From Ruegeria atlantica (GTDB taxonomy: Bacteria; Pseudomonadota; Alphaproteobacteria; Rhodobacterales; Rhodobacteraceae), in the NCBI RefSeq assembly GCF_013032455.1, contig NZ_WQCF01000014.1, positions 1 through 64,000 on the forward strand: DNA of 64,000 nt, given 5' to 3'. Each line of letters starts with the position of its first letter. The stretch's first letter is position 1. Positions 53,568 to 62,846 of this stretch are shown here, one piece after another. The position numbers were made by a program, and so were the translations under genes. The notes beneath the pieces were generated by a model, which saw only the letters and a program-made list of their open reading frames with translations, was not told the DNA's origin and searched no databases.

Positions 53568-54656
53568 ATGAAGAAAAGTTATGATGTGGCAGTGTTCCAC
53601 GGGGACGGAATCGGCCCTGAAATTATGGCCCCTACGCTTGAAATTCTGCGCCAGCTCTCAGGCGAAAACCCCAGCTACGAGTTGGCGTTTTCGGACGCGC
53701 CGGCAGGCGCCTCCCACTACGCAGAAACTGGAGAATCGTTTCCAGCGGGATCACTTGAAACGGCTCGCAACGCCGACGCAATTCTGCTGTCTGCAATGGG
53801 TTTGCCGGATGTTCGCTACCCGGACGGAACTGAGATTTCACCGCAGATTGATCTGCGAAAGCAGCTGGGACTTTTCGCTGGTGTACGGCCAGTAAAGTTA
53901 AGCAGCGGACAAATGACCCCCTTGGCGCTGCCTCCCGGAAAAGAGATCGACTTTGTCTTGATACGCGAAAGCACAGAAGGGCTGTTCTTCACCCAAGGCG
54001 CTGGTGAAGTTACCGAACACGATGCGCGTGAGACCCTGCTGATCACTCGTGAGGTGTCCGAAAAACTGTTCCGTTTCGCGTTTGAACTCGCCCAGAACCG
54101 AAAGGATTCTAGGCGTGGTCGGGGACGGGTTACATGTGTCGACAAAGCCAATGTATTCCGCGCCTTTGCATTCTTCAGATCGATGTTTGATGCAGAAGCC
54201 GCCCACCATCCCGATTTGCAGGCAGACCATGCTTATGTTGATGCCACCGCACTGTGGATGGTCCAAAAACCTTGGGAGTTTGATGTCTTGGTGACCGAGA
54301 ACATGTTCGGAGACATCCTCTCCGACCTTGGTGCAGGTCTTATGGGCGGTCTTGGACTGGCTCCGTCAGCGGATATCGGGTTGAATCACGCTGTATTCCA
54401 ACCCTGCCATGGTTCCGCTCCAGACATTGCAGGACAGGGTATTGCCAACCCCTTTGCGATGATCCTGTCCGCAGCAATGATGCTTGAATGGTTGGGTTTG
54501 ACCTATGATCACCCAGGCCTGTCCAACGACGGCGAACGATTGCGTGAAGCCGTGGAAAAGGTGACCGCGAACGGACAGAACCTAACGCGTGACCTAGGTG
54601 GCACCGCCGGAACGCAGGACGCAGCCTCATCGGTATTGGAAGCATTGCGGGCATGA
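53568..54656 (+). CDS. isocitrate/isopropylmalate dehydrogenase-family enzyme
   Basis: The 362-residue enzyme is a beta-decarboxylating dehydrogenase-family member ([11 protein letters not shown] at the N-terminus, [19 protein letters not shown] for metal/substrate, [14 protein letters not shown] for NAD). It could be a tartrate-dehydrogenase-like or 2,3-dihydroxy acid dehydrogenase that oxidises the imported sugar acid at C2 or C3. LeuB is less likely given the context. It is coupled (ATGA) to the next gene. Confidence 0.85.
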   Translation: MKKSYDVAVFHGDGIGPEIMAPTLEILRQLSGENPSYELAFSDAPAGASHYAETGESFPAGSLETARNADAILLSAMGLPDVRYPDGTEISPQIDLRKQLGLFAGVRPVKLSSGQMTPLALPPGKEIDFVLIRESTEGLFFTQGAGEVTEHDARETLLITREVSEKLFRFAFELAQNRKDSRRGRGRVTCVDKANVFRAFAFFRSMFDAEAAHHPDLQADHAYVDATALWMVQKPWEFDVLVTENMFGDILSDLGAGLMGGLGLAPSADIGLNHAVFQPCHGSAPDIAGQGIANPFAMILSAAMMLEWLGLTYDHPGLSNDGERLREAVEKVTANGQNLTRDLGGTAGTQDAASSVLEALRA

Positions 54657-55684
54657 ATACTCAACAAGCCATCAGGGTCGCGTGTGTGGGTGCGGGATAT
54701 TTCAGTAGGTTCCACTACGAAAGTTGGTCCCGAATGCCCAGAGCGGTTCCGATTGCATCCTGCAACCGTGATATCAACAAGGCGAAGGAAACAGGACTGG
54801 CCGCTTACGATGATCTGTCAAAAATGCTGGAAGTGGAAAAACCAGATCTCTTGGACATCATCCTTCCACCTGTGGCGCAGGCCGATGCCATCCGAACGGC
54901 ACTGCGCTCTGGAATAAAGTGGCTGATCTGCCAAAAACCTTTCTGCATGTCATTAGAAGAAGCTAAGAAGATCGTCTCCGAGGCTGAAGCAGTAGGCGCA
55001 ACCATTGTCGTGCATGAGAATTTTCGCTTCCAGCCCTGGTATCGTGCGATCAAGGTAGCGATAACCGAGGGTCGAATTGGAACACCTCTACAAGCGACTT
55101 TCCGGCTTCGGCCTGGCGACGGACAGGGACCGCACGCCTACCTTGACCGGCAGCCGTACTTTCAGGACATGCCACGTTTTCTGGTGCATGAAACAGCGGT
55201 TCACTGGGTAGACACATTCCGATTTTTGTTCGATGCGCCCAGTGCAGTTTATGCGGACTTGCGCCAAGTTAACCCCGTTATCTCGGGCGAGGATGCAGGT
55301 TACATCCTGTTTGACCACCCCAACGGTTTGAAAGCTCTGTTCGATGGCAACAGGTGCCTTGACCACAGTGCCGAAAACCTTCGCCAAACCATGGGCGAAG
55401 CTCTCATCGAAGGAACAGAAGGATCACTGGTTCTTTACGGCGACGGCTCAGTAGAACTCCGCGGTTTTGGAAAACAGGAGCGACAGCAGATTCTACCTCC
55501 AAGCGATCACGATGGGTTTGGAGGCGACTGCGTCCACGCCTTGCAAAGTCACGTCGTTTCAGGCCTTCTAAGAGGCACGCCGTTGGAAAACACGGCTCGA
55601 GACTATTTGGACGTGATCCGCATCGAAGAGAACATCTATCTCTCGGCTGCGGAGGGACGAAAGATCAACCTGGAGACGCCGTGA
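54653..55684 (+). CDS. Gfo/Idh/MocA-family oxidoreductase
   Basis: The 343-residue protein has an N-terminal Rossmann fold (CVGAGYFSRFHYESW) and the family's active-site lysine loop CQKPFCMSLEEAKK in place of the usual EKP. The family oxidises sugars and polyols with NAD(P). It overlaps both neighbours (ATGA with the dehydrogenase, GTGA with the regulator). It may produce the lactone opened by the MBL-fold enzyme. Confidence 0.88.
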   Translation: MNTQQAIRVACVGAGYFSRFHYESWSRMPRAVPIASCNRDINKAKETGLAAYDDLSKMLEVEKPDLLDIILPPVAQADAIRTALRSGIKWLICQKPFCMSLEEAKKIVSEAEAVGATIVVHENFRFQPWYRAIKVAITEGRIGTPLQATFRLRPGDGQGPHAYLDRQPYFQDMPRFLVHETAVHWVDTFRFLFDAPSAVYADLRQVNPVISGEDAGYILFDHPNGLKALFDGNRCLDHSAENLRQTMGEALIEGTEGSLVLYGDGSVELRGFGKQERQQILPPSDHDGFGGDCVHALQSHVVSGLLRGTPLENTARDYLDVIRIEENIYLSAAEGRKINLETP

Positions 55685-56358
55685 AGGATCAGGACGCAAA
55701 AACTCTTTCCAATACGCAACGCGCTGTTAGGGATTTGCGGAAGATGATCCTGTCCGGCGAACTTGCAGCCGGAACTGACCATCTGGAGTCGGAACTCGCC
55801 GAGACCCTTGGCATGTCCCGCACCCCGATACGGGAAGCTGCACTGATGTTGGAAAGTAAGGGGTTGCTGGAAATGCGGCCCCGAAAGGGCGTGCGGATAC
55901 TGCCTGTTTCATCAGATGATATGCGTGAAATTTACGACATATTGACGGAACTCGAGAGCCTCGCAGCACAGCGCGCTGCCGAAGCGGGTTACTCAGAAGA
56001 TGAACTGGCGGTCCTTGCTGGATCAATTGCAAAGATGGACCAAGCCATCGAAGCAGAAGACCTAGAAGCCTGGGCCGAAGCCGACGAGTTGTTTCATCAG
56101 GAACTCGTTCGGTTGGGCGGCAACAAACGAGTCGAAGCGATTGTCGCCATGATGAGCGACCAGGTGCGCCGCGCTCGCGCAACGACGTTGTTCATCAGGC
56201 CCCTGCCCGTCAAATCCAATGAAGATCATCGGGTTGTTTTCCAAGCGATTAGTGAAGGTCGACCGGATGTTGCCCGTGAACGTCATCGAGAACACAGGCT
56301 GCAAGCACAGGCTATGCTTTGCGGGATACTCGAAAAGCATCGGCTCAACAGCCTCTGA
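55681..56358 (+). CDS. GntR-family regulator, FCD subfamily
   Basis: The 225-residue protein has a winged helix (LAETLGMSRTPIREAALMLE) and an all-helical FCD effector domain with metal-ligand candidates (EADELFHQELV and EDHRVVFQAI). Start is GTG at 55681, overlapping the previous stop. It is the last gene of the plus-strand operon and the likely local repressor of both divergent operons, with a sugar acid as inducer. Confidence 0.92.
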   Translation: MKDQDAKTLSNTQRAVRDLRKMILSGELAAGTDHLESELAETLGMSRTPIREAALMLESKGLLEMRPRKGVRILPVSSDDMREIYDILTELESLAAQRAAEAGYSEDELAVLAGSIAKMDQAIEAEDLEAWAEADELFHQELVRLGGNKRVEAIVAMMSDQVRRARATTLFIRPLPVKSNEDHRVVFQAISEGRPDVARERHREHRLQAQAMLCGILEKHRLNSL

Positions 56359-56524
56359 TCTTCTCGTATCCGGTCGTTAGTCAACTAAAGTAACTGCCTG
56401 TTTTCGGCATTGAAGGCGCTCCGAGTGCTTGTCTACCGCGGCAACCCGCAGTTGCCTCCGGCTGCTCTGATTTTCTTTTTTCTAGTCGCTCAAACAATCA
56501 CTGCATGGATTGGGGTTGAAGTAG

Positions 56525-56555
56525 TACGATTTCGTATTAATTTAGCTCGATATCG
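56525..56555. promoter_or_regulatory. paired palindromes upstream of the nitroreductase-marR operon
   Basis: TACGA-TT-TCGTA (56525-56536) and CGATATCG (56548-56555) lie 20-50 bp before the nitroreductase start. MarR proteins bind short palindromes near promoters and the marR gene is the next gene in the operon, so autoregulation is likely. Confidence 0.45.
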
Positions 56556-56573
56556 CACTATTGGAGAGTCAAG

Positions 56574-57674
56574 ATGCCAAACCGAAGACGTTTTCTCAAG
56601 ATTCTAGGCGGAGGCACGATACTGGCGGCAACGGGCGCGGTTGGGTTCCTCGCTACACGCACGCCGCATGACGCGCTGGCTCCGTGGACGCCAAAACCGT
56701 ATGACGACCCACGCAAAGCTGCTTTGTCCTACGCAATTCTCGCCCCCAATCCACACAACTTGCAACCTTGGCTTGCCGAGTTGGTTGGGCAAGACAAGGT
56801 GCGCATCCACCGTGATCCTGATCGCGAGCTTCCGGAAACCGATCCTTTCCGCCGCCAGCTCTATATTGGCCTCGGCGCCTTTGTTGAGACGATGGTACTG
56901 GCGGCAAGTGCTCTCGGGTTCGATACCGAGGTCAAGATGCTGCCAGATGGGGATGACGGACCTATTGCAGAAGCGGTGTTTGTTCCTGGCGGGGCATCCG
57001 ATCCACTTTCAGATCAAATCCTCAACCGACATTCAAACAAAGAACCGTACACTGAACAGCGGCTGTCCGAGGCGGAAGTGTCAGTCCTTAAAAACTATGC
57101 CACTCTGATTTCCGATGAGGATCTAGTGGCCCGTATTCGAGACCTCACGAAACGCGCCTTTGAAATCGAAATGCGAACGCCGCAGACCCTGAAAGAATCC
57201 GTCGACCTGATGCGGATCGGGAAAGCAGAAATCAATGCCAACCCAGACGGGATTGAATTGCGCGATCCCATGCTGGAAACGCTGCGACTTACCGGCCTAT
57301 TGGACAATGAGACCCTGATGAACGTTGACCACCCAGGCACTCAGTCACACATGCGAAGCTACTTCGCCATGTTAGACGCGACGCCGCAATACGCAGTCCT
57401 CACGACAGCCACAAATACGCGAAGCGATCAACTCGATGCCGGGCGGCAATTGATGCGTTTTTACTTGAAGACAACCGAAATGGGCCTGGGCGTTCATCCG
57501 GTCAGTCAGGCCCTTCAGGAATATCCTGAGATGGCTAACGAATACACTCTAGCGCATGAGCTTCTTGCGTCACCGGGCCACACGGTGCAAATGTTGCTGC
57601 GTTTGGGGTATGGACCCGAGCCAATTGCCACACCCCGCTGGCCGCTGGAGACGCGAATTCTGAATGAAGCCTGA
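56574..57674 (+). CDS. Tat-exported nitroreductase-fold FMN oxidoreductase (Acg-like)
   Basis: The 366-residue protein starts with a Tat signal (NRRRFLKILGGG, then a hydrophobic stretch to about residue 30) and continues with a nitroreductase fold resembling the Acg family: SYAILAPNPHNLQPW for FMN binding, and a C-terminal GLGVHPVSQALQEYPEM. Acg-type proteins may sequester flavin rather than reduce nitro compounds. It overlaps marR by 11 bp. Confidence 0.82.
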   Translation: MPNRRRFLKILGGGTILAATGAVGFLATRTPHDALAPWTPKPYDDPRKAALSYAILAPNPHNLQPWLAELVGQDKVRIHRDPDRELPETDPFRRQLYIGLGAFVETMVLAASALGFDTEVKMLPDGDDGPIAEAVFVPGGASDPLSDQILNRHSNKEPYTEQRLSEAEVSVLKNYATLISDEDLVARIRDLTKRAFEIEMRTPQTLKESVDLMRIGKAEINANPDGIELRDPMLETLRLTGLLDNETLMNVDHPGTQSHMRSYFAMLDATPQYAVLTTATNTRSDQLDAGRQLMRFYLKTTEMGLGVHPVSQALQEYPEMANEYTLAHELLASPGHTVQMLLRLGYGPEPIATPRWPLETRILNEA

Positions 57675-58113
57675 GGATGAGACCAACGAAGTCTACCGGT
57701 TCTTCACCGAGGTCGGGATCATTAATCAGCTGATCTCGACCAAGCTTGAAGCGTTCTTGCCTGGTCGAATGACAGCGACTCAATTTGGAATTTTAGGCCA
57801 CCTGGTCCGGCGCCCCGAGGGAGAAACGCCACTACAGCTATCGAACGCATTTCAAGTGCCCAAGACGTCGATGACGCACATGCTCGCGAGCCTTGAAAAT
57901 CTTACCCTGATTACCCTTGAAGCCAACCCCAATGACAAGCGTTCGAAAATTGCCCGGTCCACGCCAAAAGGCGCGGAGTTTTTGAAAGCTTGTACGAAGC
58001 GGATGTCGGAATCCCTGGCTCCAGTTTTGTCCGAACTCGGGTCAGGTCCGTTTCACAATTCGCTGCCGAATCTGACGCTCATACGAGAAGCTTTGGACAG
58101 CGAACGGGACTAA
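57664..58113 (+). CDS. MarR-family transcriptional regulator
   Basis: The 149-residue winged-helix protein (PLQLSNAFQVPKTSMTHMLA, then the wing EANPNDKRSKIA) is of the MarR family. It starts inside the end of the nitroreductase gene, so the two are co-expressed, and the palindromes upstream of that gene are its probable sites. Confidence 0.92.
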   Translation: MKPEDETNEVYRFFTEVGIINQLISTKLEAFLPGRMTATQFGILGHLVRRPEGETPLQLSNAFQVPKTSMTHMLASLENLTLITLEANPNDKRSKIARSTPKGAEFLKACTKRMSESLAPVLSELGSGPFHNSLPNLTLIREALDSERD

Positions 58114-58151
58114 GCAAAAACCAGCACCAACCAGAATGCGAAGCCAAATTT

Positions 58152-58919
58152 TTAGAACATCATGCAGTCTCCGCCCGGGGGAAGTGGCGGTGATCCTTCA
58201 GGTAAGGTGGGCGTGTAGTCAAATGTCACAATCTTCGCGCCGCCGTCGAACGCCACGAACAGTTGGTTAGAACCTGACCTAATGGCGATGCCTTCCGGGT
58301 CAGTTCCGAATTCCAAAAGGCTTTGCTGGGCGAGCAATTGGCCATCTGCCGTGAACTCATACAAGCTGTTTGACCCTTCCCAGTCATCAACAATCAACAT
58401 GTGACCGGTGCGTGGGTCAATCGCAATGCCCTGTGGCTCGCTTAAGGGGGGAGAGAGCTTCATGGTATCCAACCTCGCCGCCAACGCACCCCCTGAAGTG
58501 AACCAGGACAACCTTTCCGGGTCATCTTCTACGGTCACGATCTGCCCCTTGGCGTTGATCGCGATCCCCTCGGTGTCTGCGAAACCGCCGTCCAGTTTGA
58601 AAGGCGCTCCGAGTGGCTCTCCATCTTTGGTGACACGTTGAAGACTGCCGAGACCATCACCCAGCAACAAATGATCCCCTTCGATAGCAATTGCTTTTAT
58701 ACGGAAGAGATCGCTGGATATGCGGCGTAACTCATCCCCTTGCAAAGTGACGAGAATGGCCTCGGGCCCCTCATTCGCAATCCACAACCCACAAAACGTC
58801 GGATCGTAGTCAAGACTTGCGGGTTGATTGAGCTCATAGCGCCCTGTTTCGCGAAGCTGCAATGCAATAGCCGGAACAGTCCCAGCGAAAATCAGGAAGG
58901 CTATGGTTCTCGCAAACAC
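58152..58919 (-). CDS. exported beta-propeller protein (SMP-30 / SdiA-regulated-like)
   Basis: The 255-residue protein has a signal peptide (MFARTIAFLIFAGTVPAIA) and repeated propeller blades of the type GIAIDPRTGHMLIVDDW and GIAIRSGSNQLFVAFD. The blades resemble SMP-30/NHL-like proteins and SdiA-regulated proteins; a metal-binding lactonase activity is possible but not shown. The C-terminal PPLPPGGDCMMF is short and unusual. Confidence 0.7.
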   Translation of the reverse strand: MFARTIAFLIFAGTVPAIALQLRETGRYELNQPASLDYDPTFCGLWIANEGPEAILVTLQGDELRRISSDLFRIKAIAIEGDHLLLGDGLGSLQRVTKDGEPLGAPFKLDGGFADTEGIAINAKGQIVTVEDDPERLSWFTSGGALAARLDTMKLSPPLSEPQGIAIDPRTGHMLIVDDWEGSNSLYEFTADGQLLAQQSLLEFGTDPEGIAIRSGSNQLFVAFDGGAKIVTFDYTPTLPEGSPPLPPGGDCMMF

Positions 58920-58966
58920 TCAGGATGCTCCCGGTAAGGTATGTTTCTTTAAATTCGTATACCTGA

Positions 58967-60139
58967 CTATTCTGAATCTTCAGTGAGAAAGAACAGTTCA
59001 ATAGGCCTAGCAAGGCCCCGTATTTCGTGGTCCCCACAGCTGACGAACATGTTCGGTACAGCACTTGCAACAGCCGATGTCGCTAACACTCTACGACCGA
59101 TTAATTTTGTTAAGCCTTCAATTCGGCTTGCGACGTTAACCGCGCCGCCTAGAACTGTGAAATCAAGCCTGCCAGGGCTGCCGATATTACCATAACTGAC
59201 CTGCCCAACGTTGATTCCAATACCAACATCCAAAGGCGGTTTTTGAAACCCGTCTCGTCGCGAATTGAGAGACGTCAAACCACTCAAAACGCTCTGAGCT
59301 GCTTGCGAGGCCAAGCGGCAACAATTGGCGTGGTCTCTTTGAGCTTCAATTGTGAAGATCGACAGGATGCCATCACCCATGAACTTGAGGACGTCTCCAC
59401 CGTTGTCTTCTACGGCTGTGACCACCAGATCAAAATAGTCGCTAAGCGTGTCGAAGACTTCCTCTTCTTGGGAGGTCTCGGAAAGTGCCGTAAAGCCTCG
59501 CAGATCAGAGAACATAACCACGGCATCCAGAGTTGTTCGCTCACCGCGCTTGATGTTGCCGCTCCAGACGGCCTCGGAAGGCCCATCTCCCAAATAGGTT
59601 CGAAGTAGGCCTTTAGACGATTTTCGCATCGTCACAGGTTCCAAAGCGGAAGAAAGGGCCGGTAAGACCGCTTCAATCAGCCTTAGATGTTCCGGCGAGA
59701 ATCCATCCGGCGACTGTGTAATGAACGTACAACCATGCAGCGATCCATCACCGTAATAAAGCAAAGTAGCGTAGTAGTCGGTACCGCCTTGCTCTGCAAA
59801 TTCCAAATAGGATGAATGCTCTGTTTCTGAGTCTAGTTGCTGAAGACTTTTGTGAAGCGGCTTTCTATTCGCCAGAATATACTCGAATGAGCTCCCAACA
59901 TAACCATCCGTCAACGTCGTCTCATGGGTTACATCGTAGCTGTCGGTGCCGTTGGGCGTCCAAACCACGCCCCAAGCAATAAGCAGTGGATTGGCAAAGC
60001 GCTGGCCAATGTTTACTCGCCACAGCGGAACTCCGGCTTCGACCAAGGAGGAACAAAACTGTGACACCACCTTTACGGGATCGCCGGAGCGACGACCTTC
60101 TGTAATCATCCATTCGGTTAGCCGAGTGACTTCTTCCAT
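58967..60139 (-). CDS. class IIIb-type adenylate/guanylate cyclase with N-terminal sensor
   Basis: The 390-residue protein has an N-terminal GAF-like sensor region (about 20-170) and a C-terminal cyclase domain: VVMFSDLRGFTALSE (metal Asp), LKFMGDGILS (Lys and metal Asp) and TVLGGAVNVASRIE (Asn, Arg). The base-specifying Asp of the other three cyclases is a Thr here (TVLG), the class IIIb feature linked to bicarbonate stimulation. No TPR tail. Probably monocistronic. Confidence 0.88.
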   Translation of the reverse strand: MEEVTRLTEWMITEGRRSGDPVKVVSQFCSSLVEAGVPLWRVNIGQRFANPLLIAWGVVWTPNGTDSYDVTHETTLTDGYVGSSFEYILANRKPLHKSLQQLDSETEHSSYLEFAEQGGTDYYATLLYYGDGSLHGCTFITQSPDGFSPEHLRLIEAVLPALSSALEPVTMRKSSKGLLRTYLGDGPSEAVWSGNIKRGERTTLDAVVMFSDLRGFTALSETSQEEEVFDTLSDYFDLVVTAVEDNGGDVLKFMGDGILSIFTIEAQRDHANCCRLASQAAQSVLSGLTSLNSRRDGFQKPPLDVGIGINVGQVSYGNIGSPGRLDFTVLGGAVNVASRIEGLTKLIGRRVLATSAVASAVPNMFVSCGDHEIRGLARPIELFFLTEDSE

Positions 60140-60265
60140 GTACCCAAGTTAGTCGCTTGCAAAGGATGAGCAAAGACTATCGGAATTGCATTGTCGCTTG
60201 CATTTATTGATCCGCCTGATCTGATTGGTTCAACAGAAGATTGCAGCCCCTCGCTTGGCCGAACT

Positions 60266-60820
60266 TCAATAGAAACCAACTTCGCTGACATCCACGTGAG
60301 CTTTGTGATCGCGCCCGTAGGCTACAACTCCAACTGAGGTGATTGCGTCCGCAACAGGGGTAGCGCGCAACATGGCACCTGAAGCCTTGAAGCCTGACAG
60401 AGGCAAATAGACTTCTGTCCACTCGTTAGAAGTTGCGAACGCGGCCTGATAGTATTGCCACGGAAGCACCGTGCCACGTGTTCTGAGGTGGACGAAGTAT
60501 TGTTCGCCGTTGCCCCGGACCAATAGTCTGACGCCTGATACACCCGTACCTGGCCGATCAGGCAACTTGCGTCGGAACTGGATGAAGCCGCCGTTGTTTA
60601 CTGTACTCACGGTTCCGGTCAGCCGCGCGAATGCAACATTACCTTCCGAACGAAACTGCACCTGCCCTGAAGAAACTCCTCCCATTACGGTGTCGGCAAC
60701 GTAGTCCCAACGCGTTTCCGGAGACTTGGAGAAGTCTTCAGTCAGTTTTACATCAGCCTGCGCCATCATGCATCCGATGATAACACAACCTGAAACAAGC
60801 CCAATGAAGTTGGCACGCAT
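60266..60820 (-). CDS. CIA30 (NDUFAF1-like) domain protein, exported
   Basis: The 184-residue protein has a signal peptide or lipoprotein-like start (MRANFIGLVSGCVIIGCMMA) followed by a galactose-binding-like CIA30 fold: WDYVADTVMGGVSSGQ and FIQFRRKLPDRPGTGVSG. CIA30 is known from mitochondrial complex I assembly, but bacterial exported members have no established role. The ATG at 60820 with GAAGGA was chosen over a longer frame that overlaps tspO. Co-directional with tspO 11 bp away. Confidence 0.8.
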   Translation of the reverse strand: MRANFIGLVSGCVIIGCMMAQADVKLTEDFSKSPETRWDYVADTVMGGVSSGQVQFRSEGNVAFARLTGTVSTVNNGGFIQFRRKLPDRPGTGVSGVRLLVRGNGEQYFVHLRTRGTVLPWQYYQAAFATSNEWTEVYLPLSGFKASGAMLRATPVADAITSVGVVAYGRDHKAHVDVSEVGFY

Positions 60821-60831
60821 ATCGATCCTTC

Positions 60832-61284
60832 TCAATTCAGTATCGCAATGGAAAGGTTCAGTGCCGTGGCAAATGCGACCCATGCAAAATACGGCAGGAA
60901 GGCCAGTGCGGAAACCCGATCTGAAGTCCTGACCTGAGCTATGAACATGACGATGACAGCCAACAACGCGACAATGACGACAAAGGCAAACCATGGCAGT
61001 TGCAGTACGAAAAAGGTTGGGGACCACAAAAAGTTCAGACCCATCTGCGCCCACCACAGCTTCATGGCGGTCGAGCTTCGGTCTGTTTCAAACTGACGCC
61101 AACCAACCATAGCGATCAAAACATATAGCGCCGTCCAAACCGGCCCAAAAATCCAATTTGGTGGATTGAAAGCCGGTTTAGAGAGCTGCGCATACCATTC
61201 GCCAGGTGCGGTCAGTGTCCCGACGAGGATGCCACCGCCCAACATCAGCGCGAGGAAAGCTGTGCGGACCAACCAATTCGACAT
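60832..61284 (-). CDS. tspO: TspO/MBR-family membrane protein
   Basis: The 150-residue protein has five membrane helices with the family motifs PAFNPPNWIFGPVWTALYV near the N-terminus and WWAQMGLNFLWSPTFF in the middle. TspO binds tetrapyrroles and in Rhodobacter-type bacteria modulates pigment and stress gene expression. It sits between two genes of unknown exported proteins in the same direction, probably one operon. Confidence 0.93.
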   Translation of the reverse strand: MSNWLVRTAFLALMLGGGILVGTLTAPGEWYAQLSKPAFNPPNWIFGPVWTALYVLIAMVGWRQFETDRSSTAMKLWWAQMGLNFLWSPTFFVLQLPWFAFVVIVALLAVIVMFIAQVRTSDRVSALAFLPYFAWVAFATALNLSIAILN

Positions 61285-61297
61285 TGTAGGATAGCTT

Positions 61298-61801
61298 TCA
61301 GCAGTCCTTAGTCGTCACGTTAACACGTGCTTCGGAAGAGAAAGTCGCCGTGCTGGTCTTATCCGCATCAGTATACGACACCGTGGCGCCTTCGATCTCC
61401 GACCCCGTTACGGTGATTTCGCGTTGCCCGACGGTGTCATCGACATCGATGGTAAAGGCGAGTTTGTCCCCGGCTGCGAGGGAGGCGATCTCAAGTTCAA
61501 TTGTTTCTTGCCCGTCCACGACCGAAGGAAGCTGACGTAATGCATCGGCACCCTCAACGAATTCGAGAGGCTGGAAGACCTCCACACCAGCACCTTTCTC
61601 GGTAACGTCGAAAATCAAACGTCCGGCAGATTGCGACAAGTCAATTTTGAGGGTCGAGGCTTCTACTTCGCAAGCTCCGACATTTGTCAAAACAAAACGG
61701 CCCTTGGGTGCGCCTTCTATAAAGCGAATTTGTACACCAGCTTGAAGCGAAGTAGCTGCAATTAATCCAAGGGTCGCCGTAAGAATACACTTCGAGAACA
61801 T
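61298..61801 (-). CDS. exported protein of unknown function, first gene of the tspO operon
   Basis: The 167-residue protein has a signal peptide (MFSKCILTATLGLIAATSLQ) and a beta-rich mature part (RFIEGAPKGRFVLTN and onward) resembling an immunoglobulin-like or adhesin-type fold. Two cysteines in the mature part (NVGACEVE and the C-terminal Cys) could form a disulfide. No family was recognised. 13 bp upstream of tspO. Confidence 0.7.
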   Translation of the reverse strand: MFSKCILTATLGLIAATSLQAGVQIRFIEGAPKGRFVLTNVGACEVEASTLKIDLSQSAGRLIFDVTEKGAGVEVFQPLEFVEGADALRQLPSVVDGQETIELEIASLAAGDKLAFTIDVDDTVGQREITVTGSEIEGATVSYTDADKTSTATFSSEARVNVTTKDC

Positions 61802-61937
61802 ATCTTTCTCCTAACTAAACGGTTCTTCATAAGTACGCCTCGGCGGGTTTTCTGGATCAGACTTATACCCATTGACTATCGTGGTTTAGCTGACAGAAGC
61901 TTTCGATGCTCCACGCTCCGCAGTCAGAACGGCGAAG

Positions 61938-62321
61938 TCAAAACATGCCATTGTCATTCTCGCTGTTTGCTGGAACTTCCTGAAGAACGTCCCAGTGTTC
62001 GACAACCTTGCCATCAGCATCCAGGCGAAAAATATCGATCCCTGCATACTCGGGGCCATCGGGCCAGATTTGATGGCAATGCAGAATAACGTGATCGCCT
62101 TCAGCAAAGGCACGTTTGATGTCCACGCGCTTTCCAGGGTATTCGGCGGCCATGCGCTCGAAGTACTCGACAAGGCTTGCTTGCCGTCGCCAACATGCGG
62201 GTTGTGCTGCGTATACGTTTCCCCAACAAAGGTCGCGATGGCGTCGGCTGGTCGACACGCGTTGAACATCATTTCGTAGAAAGCAATGACGTTTTTTTTT
62301 GTTTGTTCCGAGGTCCGGCAT
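61938..62321 (-). pseudogene. SnoaL-like (NTF2-fold) gene with two compensating frameshifts
   Basis: Starts MPDLGTN, then a run of nine A shifts the frame by one. The family-like sequence [20 protein letters not shown], with [15 protein letters not shown] later, is in the second frame. Near 62170 the frame returns to the first, giving [15 protein letters not shown] and [20 protein letters not shown] to the end. If the frames are joined, a full SnoaL-type polyketide cyclase-like protein of about 127 residues results. As sequenced, one open frame spans the region but its middle 40 or so residues are wrong. Confidence 0.8.
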
Positions 62322-62465
62322 GCTGATCTCCAAATCGACGTTTGTACCGCCCAAAAATGTTGGTCCGCATAATTCTTGGAAACAACCTGGCAAAGATCTC
62401 GACCACTAACTGGCAAGAAGCTACGTGCTTGATTTTGCGTTCCGACTATTTCGCGGGTTAGCCAC

Positions 62466-62846
62466 TTATTCGGTTTCTTCAAAGTCTATGTGAATGTGAT
62501 TTCCATCAGGATCCGCCACATGGATTTGCACCTTTCCAGCCCCCTGGACATCAGTTTTGCGATACTGGATCTGACACGAGATCAGTTTTTCCTCGAATGC
62601 GCTCAACCCCGTGGCTGAGAGCGCAAAATGCTCGAGCTTGAGCTTCACCTCGGAGCCGACATTGGGCGTTCCTTCTTGACCCACAAGGTGCACCACGGCG
62701 TCATCACCCGCATACAACCAAGCCCCAGGAAACGGAAAATCGGGGCGGGCCCCGGGCTTTAAACCCAGGACCTCTGCATACCAGGCGACCATGTCAGGCA
62801 ACCTGGTTGTTACTATGTTCACGTGATCCAACCGCTCAATTCTCAT
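62466..62846 (-). CDS. VOC-family (glyoxalase/dioxygenase fold) protein
   Basis: The 126-residue protein has the VOC pattern [19 protein letters not shown] at the N-terminus, [11 protein letters not shown] in the middle and a metal-type [15 protein letters not shown] at the end. The metal ligands His8, His74 or so and the C-terminal Glu appear present. Function within the superfamily is not predictable. The next gene starts 1 bp from its start region in the same direction. Confidence 0.85.
   Translation of the reverse strand: MRIERLDHVNIVTTRLPDMVAWYAEVLGLKPGARPDFPFPGAWLYAGDDAVVHLVGQEGTPNVGSEVKLKLEHFALSATGLSAFEEKLISCQIQYRKTDVQGAGKVQIHVADPDGNHIHIDFEETE

Noticed and set aside
53568..54656. Naming the dehydrogenase leuB
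   Set aside because: It is coupled to a Gfo/Idh/MocA gene and a GntR regulator in a catabolic locus; no leucine biosynthesis genes are nearby.
56410..56607. 65-codon frame upstream of the nitroreductase gene
   Set aside because: It runs over the palindromic promoter region and into the nitroreductase start, and has no ribosome site.
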